The notes: generated by a model not told the origin, from the sequence alone. Positions 32,702 through 44,352 are shown, counted from the first letter of the stretch. The stretch: DNA of 64,000 bases from Omphiscola glabra (GCA_964017045.1 OZ024810.1:4894562-4958561), one strand, 5' to 3'. Numbers and translations: made by a program.

Positions 32702-32899
32702 CAGTGATTCTCAACCTTCCTAATGCCGCGACCTCTTAATACAGTTCCCCCGTAATGTGTCGGCCCCGAACCACAAAATTATTTTCGATGCTACTACTTA
32801 ACTGTAGAATATGTGTTTTCCGATGGTCTTCGGCGACTCCTGTGAAAGGGTCGTTCGACCCCCCCAAAGGGGTCGCGACCCACAGGTCGAGAACCGCTG
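32702..32899 (-). mobile_element. SPIN-type hAT MITE, 198 bp, second copy, inverted
   Basis: Read on the minus strand it starts CAGCGGTTCTCGACCTG and carries GGGTCGCGACCCC, GGTCGAACGACCC, then GCATTAGGAAGG, ending AGAATCACTG. It is the same family as 12678-12876. The flanks are identical ATCTAAGA (32694-32701 and 32900-32907). It lies 40 bp after a 15-base C run. Confidence 0.88.
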
Positions 32900-33145
32900 A
32901 TCTAAGACAACGAAGGCAGCATGACCTAACTCCCATTAGCTACACACACCTGGGCTGTTGGTCCTCCACTAGAGCACAATGGGTGATAAACCTCAGCTCC
33001 CAATCAGCTAACTCAACCCGCGGACCACAGGAGGGCCCCTGAAACTTTAAATGCGGTCCGTAAGACTTCCGTGGACTGGATGATATTTGTTGGTTTTTTT
33101 AAATCTAATAATTGTGAATGATTATTTTTAATATCATCTGACAAT

Positions 33146-33413
33146 TAATAATCAGAGTGTCAAATTGTCAAACTGTAATAATCATAATAATCAGTGTCAA
33201 ATTGTCAAAATGTAATAATCATAATAATCAGCGTCAAATTGTCAAAGTGTAATAATCATAATAATCAGCGTCAAATTGTCAAAGTGTAATAATCATAATA
33301 ATCAGCGTCAAATTGTCAAAATGTAATAATCATAATAATCAGCGTCAAATTGTCAAAATGTAATAATCATAATAATCAGCGTCAAATTGTCAAAGTGTAA
33401 TAATCATAATAAT
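33146..33413. repeat. 37-bp minisatellite, about 7 copies
   Basis: The unit contains TAATAATCATAATAATCAG then CGTCAAATTGTCAAA, with GTGTC/GCGTC and AAAATG/AAAGTG variants. Confidence 0.95.
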
Positions 33414-34287
33414 CACAAGGGGTTTTAAACAAGTTTCTTGTCAACATTTTGAGTCACCTGTTCTTGTTGTTTGTCCTTCGCATAAGAACATGACCAAGGA
33501 TACACTACACCGTGACCACGCAGGTTCTATTTGTGCCTTGAAAGCTTTCCCGCACGTGGGACACTGCTTGTTTTGGGTCATATTAGTATTGCAGTCGATT
33601 CTCCTTTTTCCTTTGCAGTGCGCTTTCTTTTGGCGTGAGCGGTGCGCTTATTCTCTGCGGTCGTTTGCGCCCTAACTCTAACCACTCTTGATTTATAGCT
33701 AATGTCGTTGGACAACATGGCAGAAATTTAACCAACGGTCTGTCATTAAAGGAGCTACGACTTCCGGATAGCTGTCAGTCATAACCTACCACCCTTGACC
33801 TCTTTCCGTACTGGTACTAAACTAAAGAGTGGCTCTTGCATTTCCTGTCTCCCAGCACACAGTACTCAAGCTGTAACAGGTGGCGTAACTAGATGAAAGC
33901 AAAAAGGGGGGGGGGGAGGGGCTCAGAGAACCTTTAAATCTCGAAGTAATCGAAATTAAAGAATCGATCACTGTTAATGACGTTATTAAATTTACCACAA
34001 TTTCCGGCGTGGTAGAAAAAGGGGCCAGCAAGCTGATGCGCCCCCATCCCGGAAGGGGGGGGGTGGGTGTCATATCTACATCCTAAGTAAAGAGGAGCGA
34101 AGTAGCCATCATCTCATATCTCAGCTTTATCTCATTCCTCAGTTTGCCGGACTGGGGCTCATAACAATGACAGGCTGTCTGTCACAAACCATTAGTGGCA
34201 TGAACTGGGTAATAGGTACTCTAATGGGGGTAGGGGTTGGGGGAGAAAGGGATGGGAAAGAGGGTGAACCATAACTTATGGGATATG
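33414..34287. other. Unique spacer with possible degraded MITE
   Basis: CAGGTGGCGTAACTAG at 33878-33893 resembles a CAGTGGCG-type left end, followed by a G run (33906-33916). No matching right end was found; another G run lies near 34056. At 34163-34215 there is a short repeat shared with 30118-30165. No gene is recognised. Confidence 0.45.
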
Positions 34288-34540
34288 TGGAGGTGGATAT
34301 GTAGAGGTGGATATGTAGAGGTGGATATGCAGATAAGGAAATACTATCGACATATAGCTGTTCTACTATCGACCTATATCTGTTATACCATATATCGACC
34401 TATATCTGTTATACCATTGACTGATAGCTGTTCTACTATCGACCTATATCTGTTATACCATTGACTGATAGCTGTTCTACTATCGACCTATATCTGTTAT
34501 ACCATTGACTGATAGCTGTTCTACTATCGACAGGTAGATG
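34288..34540. repeat. 14-bp (3 copies) then 44-bp (about 4.5 copies) repeats
   Basis: GTGGATATGTAGAG repeats three times at 34288-34330. From 34346, a unit with CTATCGACCTATATCTGTTA and CATTGACTGATAGCTG repeats every 44 bp. Confidence 0.9.
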
Positions 34541-34679
34541 GTACTATCGGAGTTGTTGGCCCAATTTCTGACGCCATGACTCCTGTTGAACTATAGAGAA
34601 AATATATCAGAGGAAGAACGGGTGAGGGCGCAACGTGTTGGTGTCGTCACCCTGATGGGGTGCAGCAAGAAGGACATAC

Positions 34680-35330
34680 AGAATGAGAGGAAGAGAGGGA
34701 AAGAGATCGACAGAAAGAATGACTGAAAATGGCTTCACGGAGGTTTCTATAAAAAAAAAGAGATTGATATTAAGAAACGTAAATAGGTTTAAAAAGGGAG
34801 GAGTGTAAAGAAAGAGACAGAGTGGAGGAATTGAGTGAGAGAGATGAAAAGAGTGAGAGGGGTAAAAGAGAGAGGACGAGAGGGACAGAGCGGGAGAGAC
34901 GGGGGTAGAGGCAGAGCGAGAGATAGAGAGAGAGAAGGAAGAGAGAGAGAGAATGAGGAGAGAGAGTGAAAGAGAAGAAAGAGAGAATGAGAGAGAAGGA
35001 AGAGAGAGTGAGAGAGAAGGAAGAGAGAGTGAGAGAGAAAGAGTACACAGAGATAGAGAGAGAAAGAGTACACAGAGAATGAGAGAGAAGGAAGAGAGAG
35101 TGAGAGAGAAAGAGTACACAGAGATATAGAGAGAAAGAGTACACAGAGATAGAGAGAGAAGGAAGAGACAGTGTGAGAGAGAGACAGGGGGGGAAGAGAT
35201 GGAAAAATGGAGGGGCGAGAGAGTGAGAGAGGGGAAAGAGAGAAGGAGAGCGAGAAAGAAGGAAGAGATGGTGAGAGAGAAAGAGAGGGGGTGAACAAGA
35301 AAGATAGACAGAGAAACAGATAAAGAGAGA
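34680..35330. repeat. Purine-rich tract with GAGAGA and TACACAGAGA motifs
   Basis: This is 650 bp of G/A-rich sequence. At 34980-35160 units such as GAAGGAAGAGAGAGTGAGAG and GAAAGAGTACACAGAGATAG alternate. Minus-strand open frames (up to 223 codons, Ser/Leu/Phe-rich) are artefacts. Confidence 0.93.
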
Positions 35331-35461
35331 GATTCATAATTAGAACAGTGAGTTTGCAGCTAAACTGTAAATTGAATAAGAAGGCATTTAAACATTGTAC
35401 AATGTCATGTGACTGACAGAAACACGTAACATGTCGGATATCCGGGTTTGAAAATAGCATT

Positions 35462-35722
35462 CTGGGGCACCTGGTTGTCAGACCGGGACACCTGGTTGTC
35501 AGAATGTGTCACCTGGTTGTCAGACTGGCATACCTAGTTGTTAGACTGGGACACCTGGTTGTCAGGCTGGGACACGTGGTTGTCAAGCTGGGACACCTGG
35601 TTGTCAAACTGGGACACCTGGTTGTCATACTGGGACACCTGGTTGTCAGACTGGCACACCTGGTTGTCAAACTGGGACACCTGGTTGTCAGACTGGCACA
35701 CCTGGTTGTCAGACTGACGTAA
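35462..35722. repeat. 21-bp minisatellite, about 12 copies
   Basis: The unit is CTGGGACACCTGGTTGTCAG plus A. GGGACA and GGCACA variants alternate near the end. Confidence 0.95.
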
Positions 35723-35839
35723 CGTGTTAGGTGCACTAGGTACCAGAGGGTTGACACGTGGTTGGCAACACGTGACATATTTACAGGCAATTGTATTTCT
35801 TGTTATAAGACGTCAATGTTTTTTGTAAGAATTCGTAAT

Positions 35840-36060
35840 TGAAAGTAATAGTAATCGCATTAGAAAGTAATAGTAATCGCATTAGAAAGTAATAGTAATC
35901 GCATTAGAAAGTAATAGTAATTGCATTAGAAAGTAATAGTAATCGCATTAGAAAGTAATAGTAATCGCATTAGAAAGTAATAGTAATCGCATTAGAAAGT
36001 AATAGTAATCGCATTAGAAAGTAATAGTAATCGCATTAGAAAGTAATAGCAATCGTATTT
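35840..36060. repeat. 22-bp minisatellite, about 10 copies
   Basis: The unit is ATTAGAAAGTAATAGTAATC plus GC, nearly perfect. Confidence 0.96.
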
Positions 36061-36069
36061 GAAAGAAAT

Positions 36070-36430
36070 AGTTAATTGAAGAAATGAATAAGTTTAGGTG
36101 TAGGAAGAAAAAAATATGGGAATATAGGGCTAGACAGGAATAGATATTGGAAGATTTAGGAAATGGAAGTAAAAAAGATAGTGGAATGTTTGGCATAGAA
36201 AGAAATATATAATGTAAGATTTAGGAAAAGGAACTAGAAGATATTGGAATGTTCGGTATAGGAAGAAATACATATTAGAATGCTTGGCATGGGAAGAAAT
36301 AGATATTTGAAAATTGGGTCAAGAAAGAAATAGACATTGGAAGATTTAGGAGAGGGAAGTAATTGATATCGGAAGGTTAGGTGTAAGGAGAAATAGATAT
36401 GTTTGGAGATCTTGAATAGGAAGTAATGGT
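36070..36430. repeat. Degenerate AG/AT-rich repeat
   Basis: Words such as GGAAGAAATAGATATTGGAA and GATTTAGG recur irregularly, about 35-60 bp apart. Old array. Confidence 0.65.
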
Positions 36431-36577
36431 AACGAAAGTGCGTATGTTCCGTATATGGTGTAAACAAACACAGAACAATCTTTAGAAGATTAAATTTTAC
36501 AACAATTGAGTAAAAAAAGCTGATAAGTAAGTGTTAAATAATACTAAGTGAACAGTTGAGGCGACAACACTTGACTC

Positions 36578-36765
36578 ATTTGCGTCTATTGCCTCAGGCC
36601 TTCCAACCCCTAGTGCATGATACCCTCAAACAGTTACTCTTGTAACCAGTGAAATATCCTCATCAACACCAGGCACAGAGACATTGCAAATCCCATCTAC
36701 ATTCATAGGAGCCATAATGATCAATAAATTGATCGTGGGCCCTTAATGTATAGAAGAAGAAGAAG
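36578..36765 (+). mobile_element. Dispersed repeat with GAA tail, copy B
   Basis: It aligns over its whole length with 25226-25417 and ends TATAGAAGAAGAAGAAG. The two copies differ by scattered substitutions and small indels. The tail type suggests insertion by reverse transcription. Confidence 0.65.
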
Positions 36766-37019
36766 TCAGTGTTTAATAATGCTGCGCTGGGATCAAATCT
36801 TTGATTGAAAGTCCTAGACGACGACTGAGTCAGTGATTCCAGTAAATGACGTCACACAATGTTAATCACAGAACCTAGCAGTGTCCAATGACAGAACTGA
36901 GTCTGGTAGTTCTTGTCTCTTAGAAATACTCGCTTCTTGTCTCGTAGAAGTACTGGGTTCTTAGGGTACGGAAGTGTGTGTTTCATCATCTAGTCAATAT
37001 GGAGGGTCTAGGCTAAATA

Positions 37020-37790
37020 GTTCTGATCTATAAGTACAACTCATTGTATGGATGTACTGGGTTGATATCTATGATATACAAGTACACCTAATTGTATGGA
37101 TGTAATGGATAGATAGTTCTGATCTATACGCATAACGCATTGTATGGATGTAATGGATAGATAGTTCTGATCTATAAGTACAACTCGTTGTTGAATGTAA
37201 TAGATAGATAGTTCTGATATACAAGTACAACTCATTGTAGAGATGTGATGGATATATACTTCTAATATACAAGTACAACTCGTTGTATGGATGTAATGGA
37301 TAGATAGTTCTGATCTATATATATAACGCATTGTATGGATGTAATGGATAGATAGTTCTGATCTATATATACAACTCATTGTATGGATGTAATGGATAGA
37401 TCGTTCTGATCTATACACCATAACTCATTGTAGAGATGTGATGGATAGATCGTTCTGATCTATACATACAACTCATTGTATGGATGTAATGGATAGATAG
37501 TTCTGATCTATATATACAACTCATTGTATGGATGTAATGGATAGATCGTTCTGATCTATACACCATAACTCATTGTAGAGATGTGATGGATAGATACTTC
37601 TAATATACAAGTACAACTCGTTGTATGGATGTAATGGATAGATAGTTCTGATCTATACATATAACGCATTGTATGGATGTATTGAATATATAGTTCTGAT
37701 CTATACGTACAACTCGTTGTATGGATGTAATGGATAGATCGTTCTGATCTATACGTACAACTCATTGTATGGATGTAATGGATACTAAAC
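37020..37790. repeat. 48-bp minisatellite, about 16 copies
   Basis: The unit contains GTTCTGATCTATA, CAACTCATTGTATGGATG and TAATGGATAGATA. Rare variants (CACCATAACTC, TAATATACAAG) recur in blocks, indicating multi-unit duplication. The period is divisible by three. Confidence 0.94.
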
Positions 37791-38159
37791 ATAAGAATGT
37801 AATACGCCTGTAGCTTGACTTATGACGTGCTTATTTTAAAAACCGCACCGTTAAGTAGCAGTATGATGAAGTGGGAATGTAATCTGCTACATTTTCTGTG
37901 TCGTGAGGAAATGTGATGAGTTGTGGGGGGGGGGGGGGGTAACATATTAGTAATGGGGGTATGGTAGGTGTACCATAGCTCGTATGCGTTCTAATGTGTA
38001 TGTGTACGCCTGTACATTAGTGTGTATATTTTACGATGTCAATGTGTGTACATTGGGCATTAAGGTGTCAATAAGTGTACTTTATGCAATAGGATGTGTA
38101 CTCTGTACATTAGGATGTCAATATTTTTATATTAGGGGGGAGAGAGAGAGAGAAACAAT

Positions 38160-38420
38160 AACAGACAGACAAAGAGACAGAAATCGAAACATACTGAGTG
38201 ACATTCAGAGGGACAGACAGAGGAACAGACAGAGGGACAGACAGAGGGACAGACAGAGGGACAGACAGAGGGACAGACAGAGGGACAGACAGAGGGACAG
38301 ACAGAGGGACAGACAGAGGGACAGACAGGGAGACAGACCAAGGGACAGACAGAGGTACAGACAAAGAGACAGACAGCGATACATACGTAGAGACAGAGAG
38401 ACATACATACAGACAGAGAG
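38160..38420. repeat. 12-bp minisatellite
   Basis: The unit GGGACAGACAGA is near-perfect at 38213-38330, with degenerate GACAGA flanks. All frames stay open, giving the DRGT/QRDR-type artefact peptides. Confidence 0.95.
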
Positions 38421-38469
38421 AGATGTAGACATTCTGAAGGAGTGATAGGAAGAGACCAAAGTTGTGCTG

Positions 38470-38545
38470 GGGATGAGAGAGAGAAAGAGAGAGAGAAATA
38501 GCGAGAGAACGAGAGCGAGAGAACGAGAGAGAAAGAACGAGAGAG

Positions 38546-38590
<45 letters not shown>

Positions 38591-38615
38591 GAGAGAAAGA
38601 GATATTTGGGATTGA
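38470..38615. repeat. Purine-rich low-complexity tract
   Basis: GAGAGAAAGAGAGA-type sequence without a fixed unit. Confidence 0.9.
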
Positions 38616-38754
38616 GAAGAAAGAGAAATGGCTAAGTAGCATAGACGGTTTGTAGTGTGAAGACCTCAATCCATAATATCAGAACCAAACATTCACATGT
38701 CCATAGATTAGAATGAAATGAAACTATCATTTACTTACCACAAGTCCGCTGCGT

Positions 38755-39063
38755 TGTCGGTGATGATATCCACTGGGATTAGATTGTCTATATACGTGAT
38801 GATATATCCACTTGGATCTGATTGTCTTAACTACGTGATCATATCCACTGGTCCACTGGGATCCGATTGTCTTAACTACGTGATGATATATCCACTAGAA
38901 TCAGATTGACTTAACTACGTGGTCATATCCACTGGTCCACTGGGATCCGATTGTCTTAACTACGTGATGATATATCCACTAGAATCAGATTGACTTAACT
39001 ACGTGGTCTGACTGTCTAACACTGACTTGAACACTGACTTGAACACTGACTTGAACACTGAGC
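38755..39063. repeat. Degenerate repeat (about 38-60 bp) then 12-bp repeat
   Basis: TTAACTACGTGATGATATATCC-like blocks, read in pieces of CTACGTGATGATATA and GATTGTCTTAA, recur to about 39007. CACTGACTTGAA then repeats about four times. Confidence 0.85.
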
Positions 39064-40449
39064 ACTGAATATTTTCTGAACATTGTTCTTTTTTTTGTCT
39101 GAACTTCATCTGAACATATGGCTGATTCCAGGTGTCAATCAACGACTGCTATTCCATAAAATCACACACTCCAGCACACCTGTAGACGGATAAAACACAC
39201 CATAAGGACTTCAACATATCAATATACACATCTTGCCAGCCATACACAATCTACTCTCTCTCTCACTCTGTAAATATATAAATACGTTTCTTGGGTCATT
39301 CCAATACATTTGTTACTGAACAAAACACACTTTAAATCCTACTTTTTAAATAGTTGATTTTTTTTTTATCGAAACAATCCCAAATATAAACGCATTTAAC
39401 ACTCCTGCTCCAGGTTTGAAGGTCAATGCCAAGGACACGCCACGAACTAAACACACGTCCAACGATGCCAGCACACAACTGAGCTGCGACCAGCACATCT
39501 GTTCTACCAACACACTTAATAAGCACTTGTTCCAACTGTTAGAACCAAATTAACACACCATTTAACAACAAACAAAAAAAACACGAGTTTTAAAGAGATG
39601 ATGTTTCCCGAGACAACGAGGCGGGAGCGAGGACTCCTGAACGAAAATCAACGACGGTGGGGGGGGGGGTGGAAATGGAGTAAAGAAAACGGAAATTAGT
39701 TGGACAAACAAATCAGCACGTTTATGAGGCAGTGCTCAGCGTCCTCGTGGTGATACAAGTATCCTCGCGGATAGGCGGCAGTAGAGTATCCCTGGATAGT
39801 GCAGTTGAATCCACGAGTAGGTGCTTCTCGTTAGGCGGAGAGTCGAAATAATAAACAAGAGCTTACGGGTATCTTTCCCGGGTGTTTCAGGAAGTCAGGA
39901 GTGAAGCCTTGGAACACGAGAAATAAGACTTACCGTAGGGGATGGGAGGGGCGTGGGAGGATTTGGAAGGGAGAGAATATGTTATTGTTTTTTTTTTCTC
40001 CCTATGGTTTTTTTTTTCTACGGATGTTGTTAATTTAAGATGAACGAGTTGTAGAAATGCAAGGGTTCTCATGCCATGAGCAAAATGGAGCCTTTCAAAC
40101 ACGAATATATAAGTATCTATAGTGGGGGGTCATGATTGTGGAGCTTAAGACAGCATTGAGTAGAGGAGGGGGGGGGAACCCTCGTGGGGCAAGTGACGCC
40201 GTAAAATTAAACTTGAAATTGGCGACATGGGGGTTCGTGTTCTCCTGCGTGAGAATCACAAGGTAATGGCAACGGAGGAGAAGTATGGTTGGGGGGGGGG
40301 GCGATATTTAAAAAAATAAGAATTGGTGGTGGCGGTTCCAGCGAAGATGGAGTACCGGGAATTAGCATAGGATGTGGGGGGAGTTAAGTAGGGTTGAGTG
40401 GGGTGAGTGGTGTTAACTAAGGGGTAATTGGGGGGGGGGCACTGGGGAC
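39064..40449. other. Unique non-coding stretch
   Basis: At 1.4 kb it has no recognisable exon. It contains G runs (39659-39669, 40291-40301, 40430-40439) and T-rich patches near 39357 and 39990. A 67-codon minus-strand frame (39332-39535) shows no known domain. Confidence 0.55.
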
Positions 40450-40765
40450 AAAGGTAAATAGCTGTGGAGAGGTTGGATAACAGAAGGCAAGGTAAATAGT
40501 TGTGGATAGGTTGGATAACAGAAGGCAAGGTAAAGAGTTGTGGATTGGTTGGATAACAGAAGGCAAGGTAAAGAGTTGTGGATAGGTTGGATAACAGAAG
40601 GCAAGGTAAAGAGTTGTGGATAGGTTGGATAACAGAAGGCAAGGTAAAGAGTTGTGGATAGGTTGGATAACAGAAGGCAAGTTAAAGAGTTGTGGATAGG
40701 TTGGATAACAGAAGGCAAGTTAAAGAGTTGTGGATTGGTTGGATAACAGAAAGCAAGGTAAAGGG
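40450..40765. repeat. 38-bp minisatellite, about 8 copies
   Basis: The unit is GGATAACAGAAGGCAAGGTA then AAGAGTTGTGGATAGGTT. It is followed to about 40890 by degenerate repeats of about 28 bp built on GAACTGTTGTATTGTA. Confidence 0.95.
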
Positions 40766-40877
40766 CTAATTATGTCATTGTACATACAAACTGCTTCATA
40801 ATAGATACGAACTGTTGTATTGTATGTAAGAAGTATTGTATTGTGCATAAGAACTGTTGAATTGTACATATGAACTG

Positions 40878-41401
40878 TTATATTATACATAAAAAAATTT
40901 TGTCAATAAAACAATATATTTTCAGCTTTAATAATAATTTTACATAATAAGTAGACGTTTCTGCACATACCTTCATCAGTACAACAACAAAACATTTAAA
41001 TAAGTATAAATTAAATTTACATATTATACGTATACATGTATAATAACTAAAAACAGAAAAGAATAGGACAAAGACAAAGTAAAGAGGAACGGAAAGGAAG
41101 TGACTTGAAATAAGATGTAAAAAATCCAATCAGGAAAAATACATGACAGTTACGTAAAATTGTGGATTTGGTTTACCCAGTATGGAGTCAAGGTAACAAA
41201 CTTTGTTATTAACTTATTCTCCATACAGATCCTATCCGGTGTGTTACTAGTATACAGTATACCAGTAACTGCGATGTCTAAAATGCCATCATGGTTAGTG
41301 CTATTGAAATGTTTGGAGATCGGACAGAGAGCCTGTTTATTTATATTATAGAGGTGTTCTCTAAACCGGTCTCCAAGGCGACGACCTGTCTCTCCTACAT
41401 A
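40878..41401 (-). mobile_element. Penelope-like retroelement, 3' remnant with GIY-YIG endonuclease fragment
   Basis: On the minus strand, 41401 to 41150 encodes 83 codons then a stop. Visible motifs are YVGETGRRLGDRFREHL (GIY-YIG core with its Arg), PISKHFNSTNHDG and ENKLITKFVTLTP. These are in the order and spacing of the C-terminal endonuclease of Penelope-like elements, including the catalytic Arg and Glu candidates. Upstream of the core there is an in-frame stop (about 41405), and the reverse transcriptase is absent, so this is a truncated dead copy. The 3' untranslated part (40878-41149) is AT-rich. A GC-rich segment (41455-41645) lies beyond the break. Confidence 0.85.
40957..40979 (-). 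other. Hammerhead-like core words in the Penelope 3' region
   Basis: The minus strand reads CTGATGA, 11 bases, then GAAAC. Penelope-like elements are known to carry minimal hammerhead ribozymes with these conserved boxes. Here stem II would have at most one or two pairs and stem III is not evident, so an active ribozyme is unlikely. Confidence 0.25.
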
Positions 41402-41454
41402 CCATTATATGGGTTTGATTCAAACGCCAAATGAAAACACCCCGTGTCATATTG

Positions 41455-41645
41455 GGCAGTGGCGTTGGCGGGCCGTCGAGCGGGAGCTCTTAATGCCCTC
41501 CTCGGCGCACCTCCACACGGCCCGGACGCCGGGTCTCCCGGACGCCGGGTCTCCCTGACGCCATGTGATAATAAGGCCCGGTTCGTTATCGGACCAATAT
41601 TGGCCCACGGCCCGTTGGATGCTGGGCGCCTAGGGCGAAGACTTC
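41455..41645 (+). mobile_element. GC-rich block with CAGTGGCG-type left end
   Basis: It begins CAGTGGCGTTGGCGGGCC in a GC-rich 190-bp patch that contrasts with its AT-rich surroundings and contains a duplicated CGGACGCCGGGTCTCCC. A clean right terminus and target duplication were not found. It could be a damaged MITE interrupting the Penelope remnant. Confidence 0.4.
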
Positions 41646-42599
41646 CATAATGTCTCATGTAAATGATTGTCTGTTAGAAACATTGACTATTGAGATAATG
41701 GTGAGCATCAAAGTCGAGGATAAGAAGAAGGCTTGCAATCGCTGTGTTTGCTATTGACAGAAGCGATAGATGTATGGCGTGATATGTCTATATTTATAAT
41801 CTGGCATTACAGTGTGTGCCCATAAGGGCCTACCAGCAATAGTGTGTGCAATTAAAGACGTACCAATTATTGGGTACCCATAATAGCATAATACAATTAC
41901 ATTACACTATTTAGCTTAATTTATTTTGATGACGTGGTCTTGGGGCGGGAGATGAATCTTCGCCGCTACTCACAGTCACGCTACAAGTCGATATCCCCTG
42001 AAAGTTGTTCTACAGATTCCCAGACATTGTCGATACACAGAAGAAGTGGTAAGTGGGCATGACTTTAATAATGGTGGGCATTGCCATATCAGATTGAGAC
42101 TCATCACCGAGGCTGAATACAGATTCTTATAAGCAATACTTAAAGCATCGATGGATGCGTTGCTTCATTGCGATTTGCGACCCCTAGACTACCCGTCCTC
42201 ACACCCTTATTCTAAAGGCTTGTAAGTATTCAACTACCCTACCCTTCTTCTAAATGTCCATGAGTATGCCACCACCTCTACCTTTAGTCTTAATTAAAAC
42301 ACATCTACCATATAACAGCTGCTCAATAACTGTACACCTACTCCATAATGTACACTGTTATATATGGCCTTGTACAGCGCAGGGTCTCTTTTGAAACATC
42401 AACATAGAGCTATTTTTAGCCATCACCTTTTATATTTGTCTCGTTGGCTTAACCTTGAACTTGACGCCACCCAGTGAATGTGTTGTCATTTTTGTCTGCC
42501 CGCCCCTGTCCTAGGGAAAAAGTTTCCTTATAATCGAATGCGTTCCATTTGTTCTCAAGAATGCTAATAGGTGACGCAATTTCTAGATTTTTTGTACTA
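41646..42599. other. Unique non-coding stretch
   Basis: About 950 bp without repeats or a recognisable exon. Confidence 0.55.
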
Positions 42600-42628
42600 G
42601 AACGTTCGGGATTAAATTCCTATATAAA
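42600..42628 (+). promoter_or_regulatory. Possible core promoter (TATA box)
   Basis: TATATAAAG at 42621-42629 lies 20 bp after the palindrome GAACGTTC (42600-42607). The spacing would suit an upstream element plus TATA box, but downstream there is only the 47-bp array, so it may be chance. Confidence 0.2.
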
Positions 42629-42677
42629 GCTGGCCAGGTTTCTTGGCAGATAGACTTTCTGAGGCTTAGGCTTACCG

Positions 42678-43859
42678 AGACGTTCTGAGAGACAGACTTA
42701 ACGAGACTTATAGATCGACAAATGAGACGTTCTGAGAGACAGACTTAACGAGACTTATAGATCGACAAATGAGAAGTTCTGAGAGACAGACTTAACGAGA
42801 CTTATAGATCGACAAATGAGACGTTCTGAGAGACAGACTTAACGAGACTTATAGATAGACAAATGAGACGTTCTGAGAGACAGACTTAACGAGACTTATA
42901 GATAGACAAATGAGACGTTCTGAGAGACAAACTTAACGAGACTTATAGATAGACAAATGAGACGTTCTGAGAGACAGACTTAACGAGACTTATAGATAGA
43001 CAAATGAGACGTTCTGAGAGACAGACTTAACGAGACTTATAGATAGACAAATGAGACGTTCTGAGAGACAGACTTAACGAGACTTATAGATAGACAAATG
43101 AGACGTTCTGAGAGACAAACTTAACGAGACTTATAGATAGACAAATGAGACGTTCTGAGAGACAGACTTAACGAGACTTATAGATCGACAAATGAGACGT
43201 TCTGAGAGACAGACTTAACGAGACTTATAGATCGACAAATGAGACGTTCTGAGAGACAGACTTAACGAGACTTATAGATCGACAAATGAGACGTTCTGAG
43301 AGACAGACTTAACGAGACTTATAGATCGACAAATGAGACGTTCTGAGAGACAGACTTAACGAGACTTATAGATAGACAAATGAGACGTTCTGAGAGACAG
43401 ACTTAACGAGACTTATAGATAGACAAATGAGACGTTCTGAGAGACAAACTTAACGAGACTTATAGATCGACAAATGAGACGTTCTGAGAGACAGACTTAA
43501 CGAGACTTATAGATAGACAAATGAGACGTTCTGAGAGACAGACTTAACGAGACTTATAGATAGACAAATGAGACGTTCTGAGAGACAGACTTAACGAGAC
43601 TTATAGATAGACAAATGAGACGTTCTGAGAGACAAACTTAACGAGACTTATAGATAGACAAATGAGACGTTCTGAGAGACAGACTTAACGAGACTTATAG
43701 ATCGACAAATGAGACGTTCTGAGAGACAGACTTAACGAGACTTATAGATCGACAAATGAGACGTTCTGAGAGACAGACTTAACAAGACTTATAGATCGAC
43801 AAATGAGACGTTCCGAGAGACAGACTTAACGAGACTTATAGATCGACAAATGAGACGTT
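42678..43859. repeat. 47-bp minisatellite, about 25 copies
   Basis: The unit contains GAGACGTTCTGAGAGACAG, CTTAACGAGACTTATAG and ATCGACAAAT. ATCGACA and ATAGACA subfamilies occur in blocks, and GACAGAC/GACAAAC marks single units. Very uniform. Confidence 0.97.
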
Positions 43860-43893
43860 TATACATTCATATTTAATATTTCTATTTTCAGGA

Positions 43894-44352
43894 TAACACC
43901 TTTTGTAAGTGGAAACACCTTTTGTAAGTGGAAACACCTTTTGTAAGTGGAAACACCTTTTGTAAGTGGAAACACCTTTTGTAAGTGGAAACACCTTTTG
44001 TCCCCACCTGCTGTAAGTGGAAACACCTTTTGTCCCCACCTGCTGTAAGTGGAATCACCTTTTGTCCCCACCTGCTGTAAGTGGAAACACTTTTTGTCCC
44101 CACCTGCTGTAAGTGGAAACACCCTTTGTTCCCACCTGCTGTAAGTGGAAACACCTTTTGTCCCCACCTGCTGTAAGTGGAAACACTTTTTGTCCCCACC
44201 TGCTGTAAGTGGAAACACTTTTTGTCCCCACCTGCTGTAAGTGGAAACACTTTTTGTCCCCACCTGCTGTAAGTGGAAACACTTTTTGTCCCCACCTGCT
44301 GTAAGTGGAAACACTTTTTGTCCCCACCTGCTGTAAGTGGAAACATTTTTTG
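43894..44352. repeat. Array with 20-bp units switching to 32-bp units
   Basis: From 43894 to about 43995, TGTAAGTGGAAACACCTTTT repeats every 20 bp. From there to 44352 the same core is extended by TCCCCACCTGCT to 32 bp (about 11 copies). CACCTTTT changes to CACTTTTT in the right half. Confidence 0.96.

Noticed and set aside
33878..34075. Another complete CAGTGGCG MITE
   Set aside because: Only a left-end-like word is present; no right end or target duplication.
42540..42628. Heat-shock promoter (GAACGTTC plus TATA box)
   Set aside because: Only one correctly spaced inverted pair is present and nothing coding follows. Kept only as a weak TATA match.
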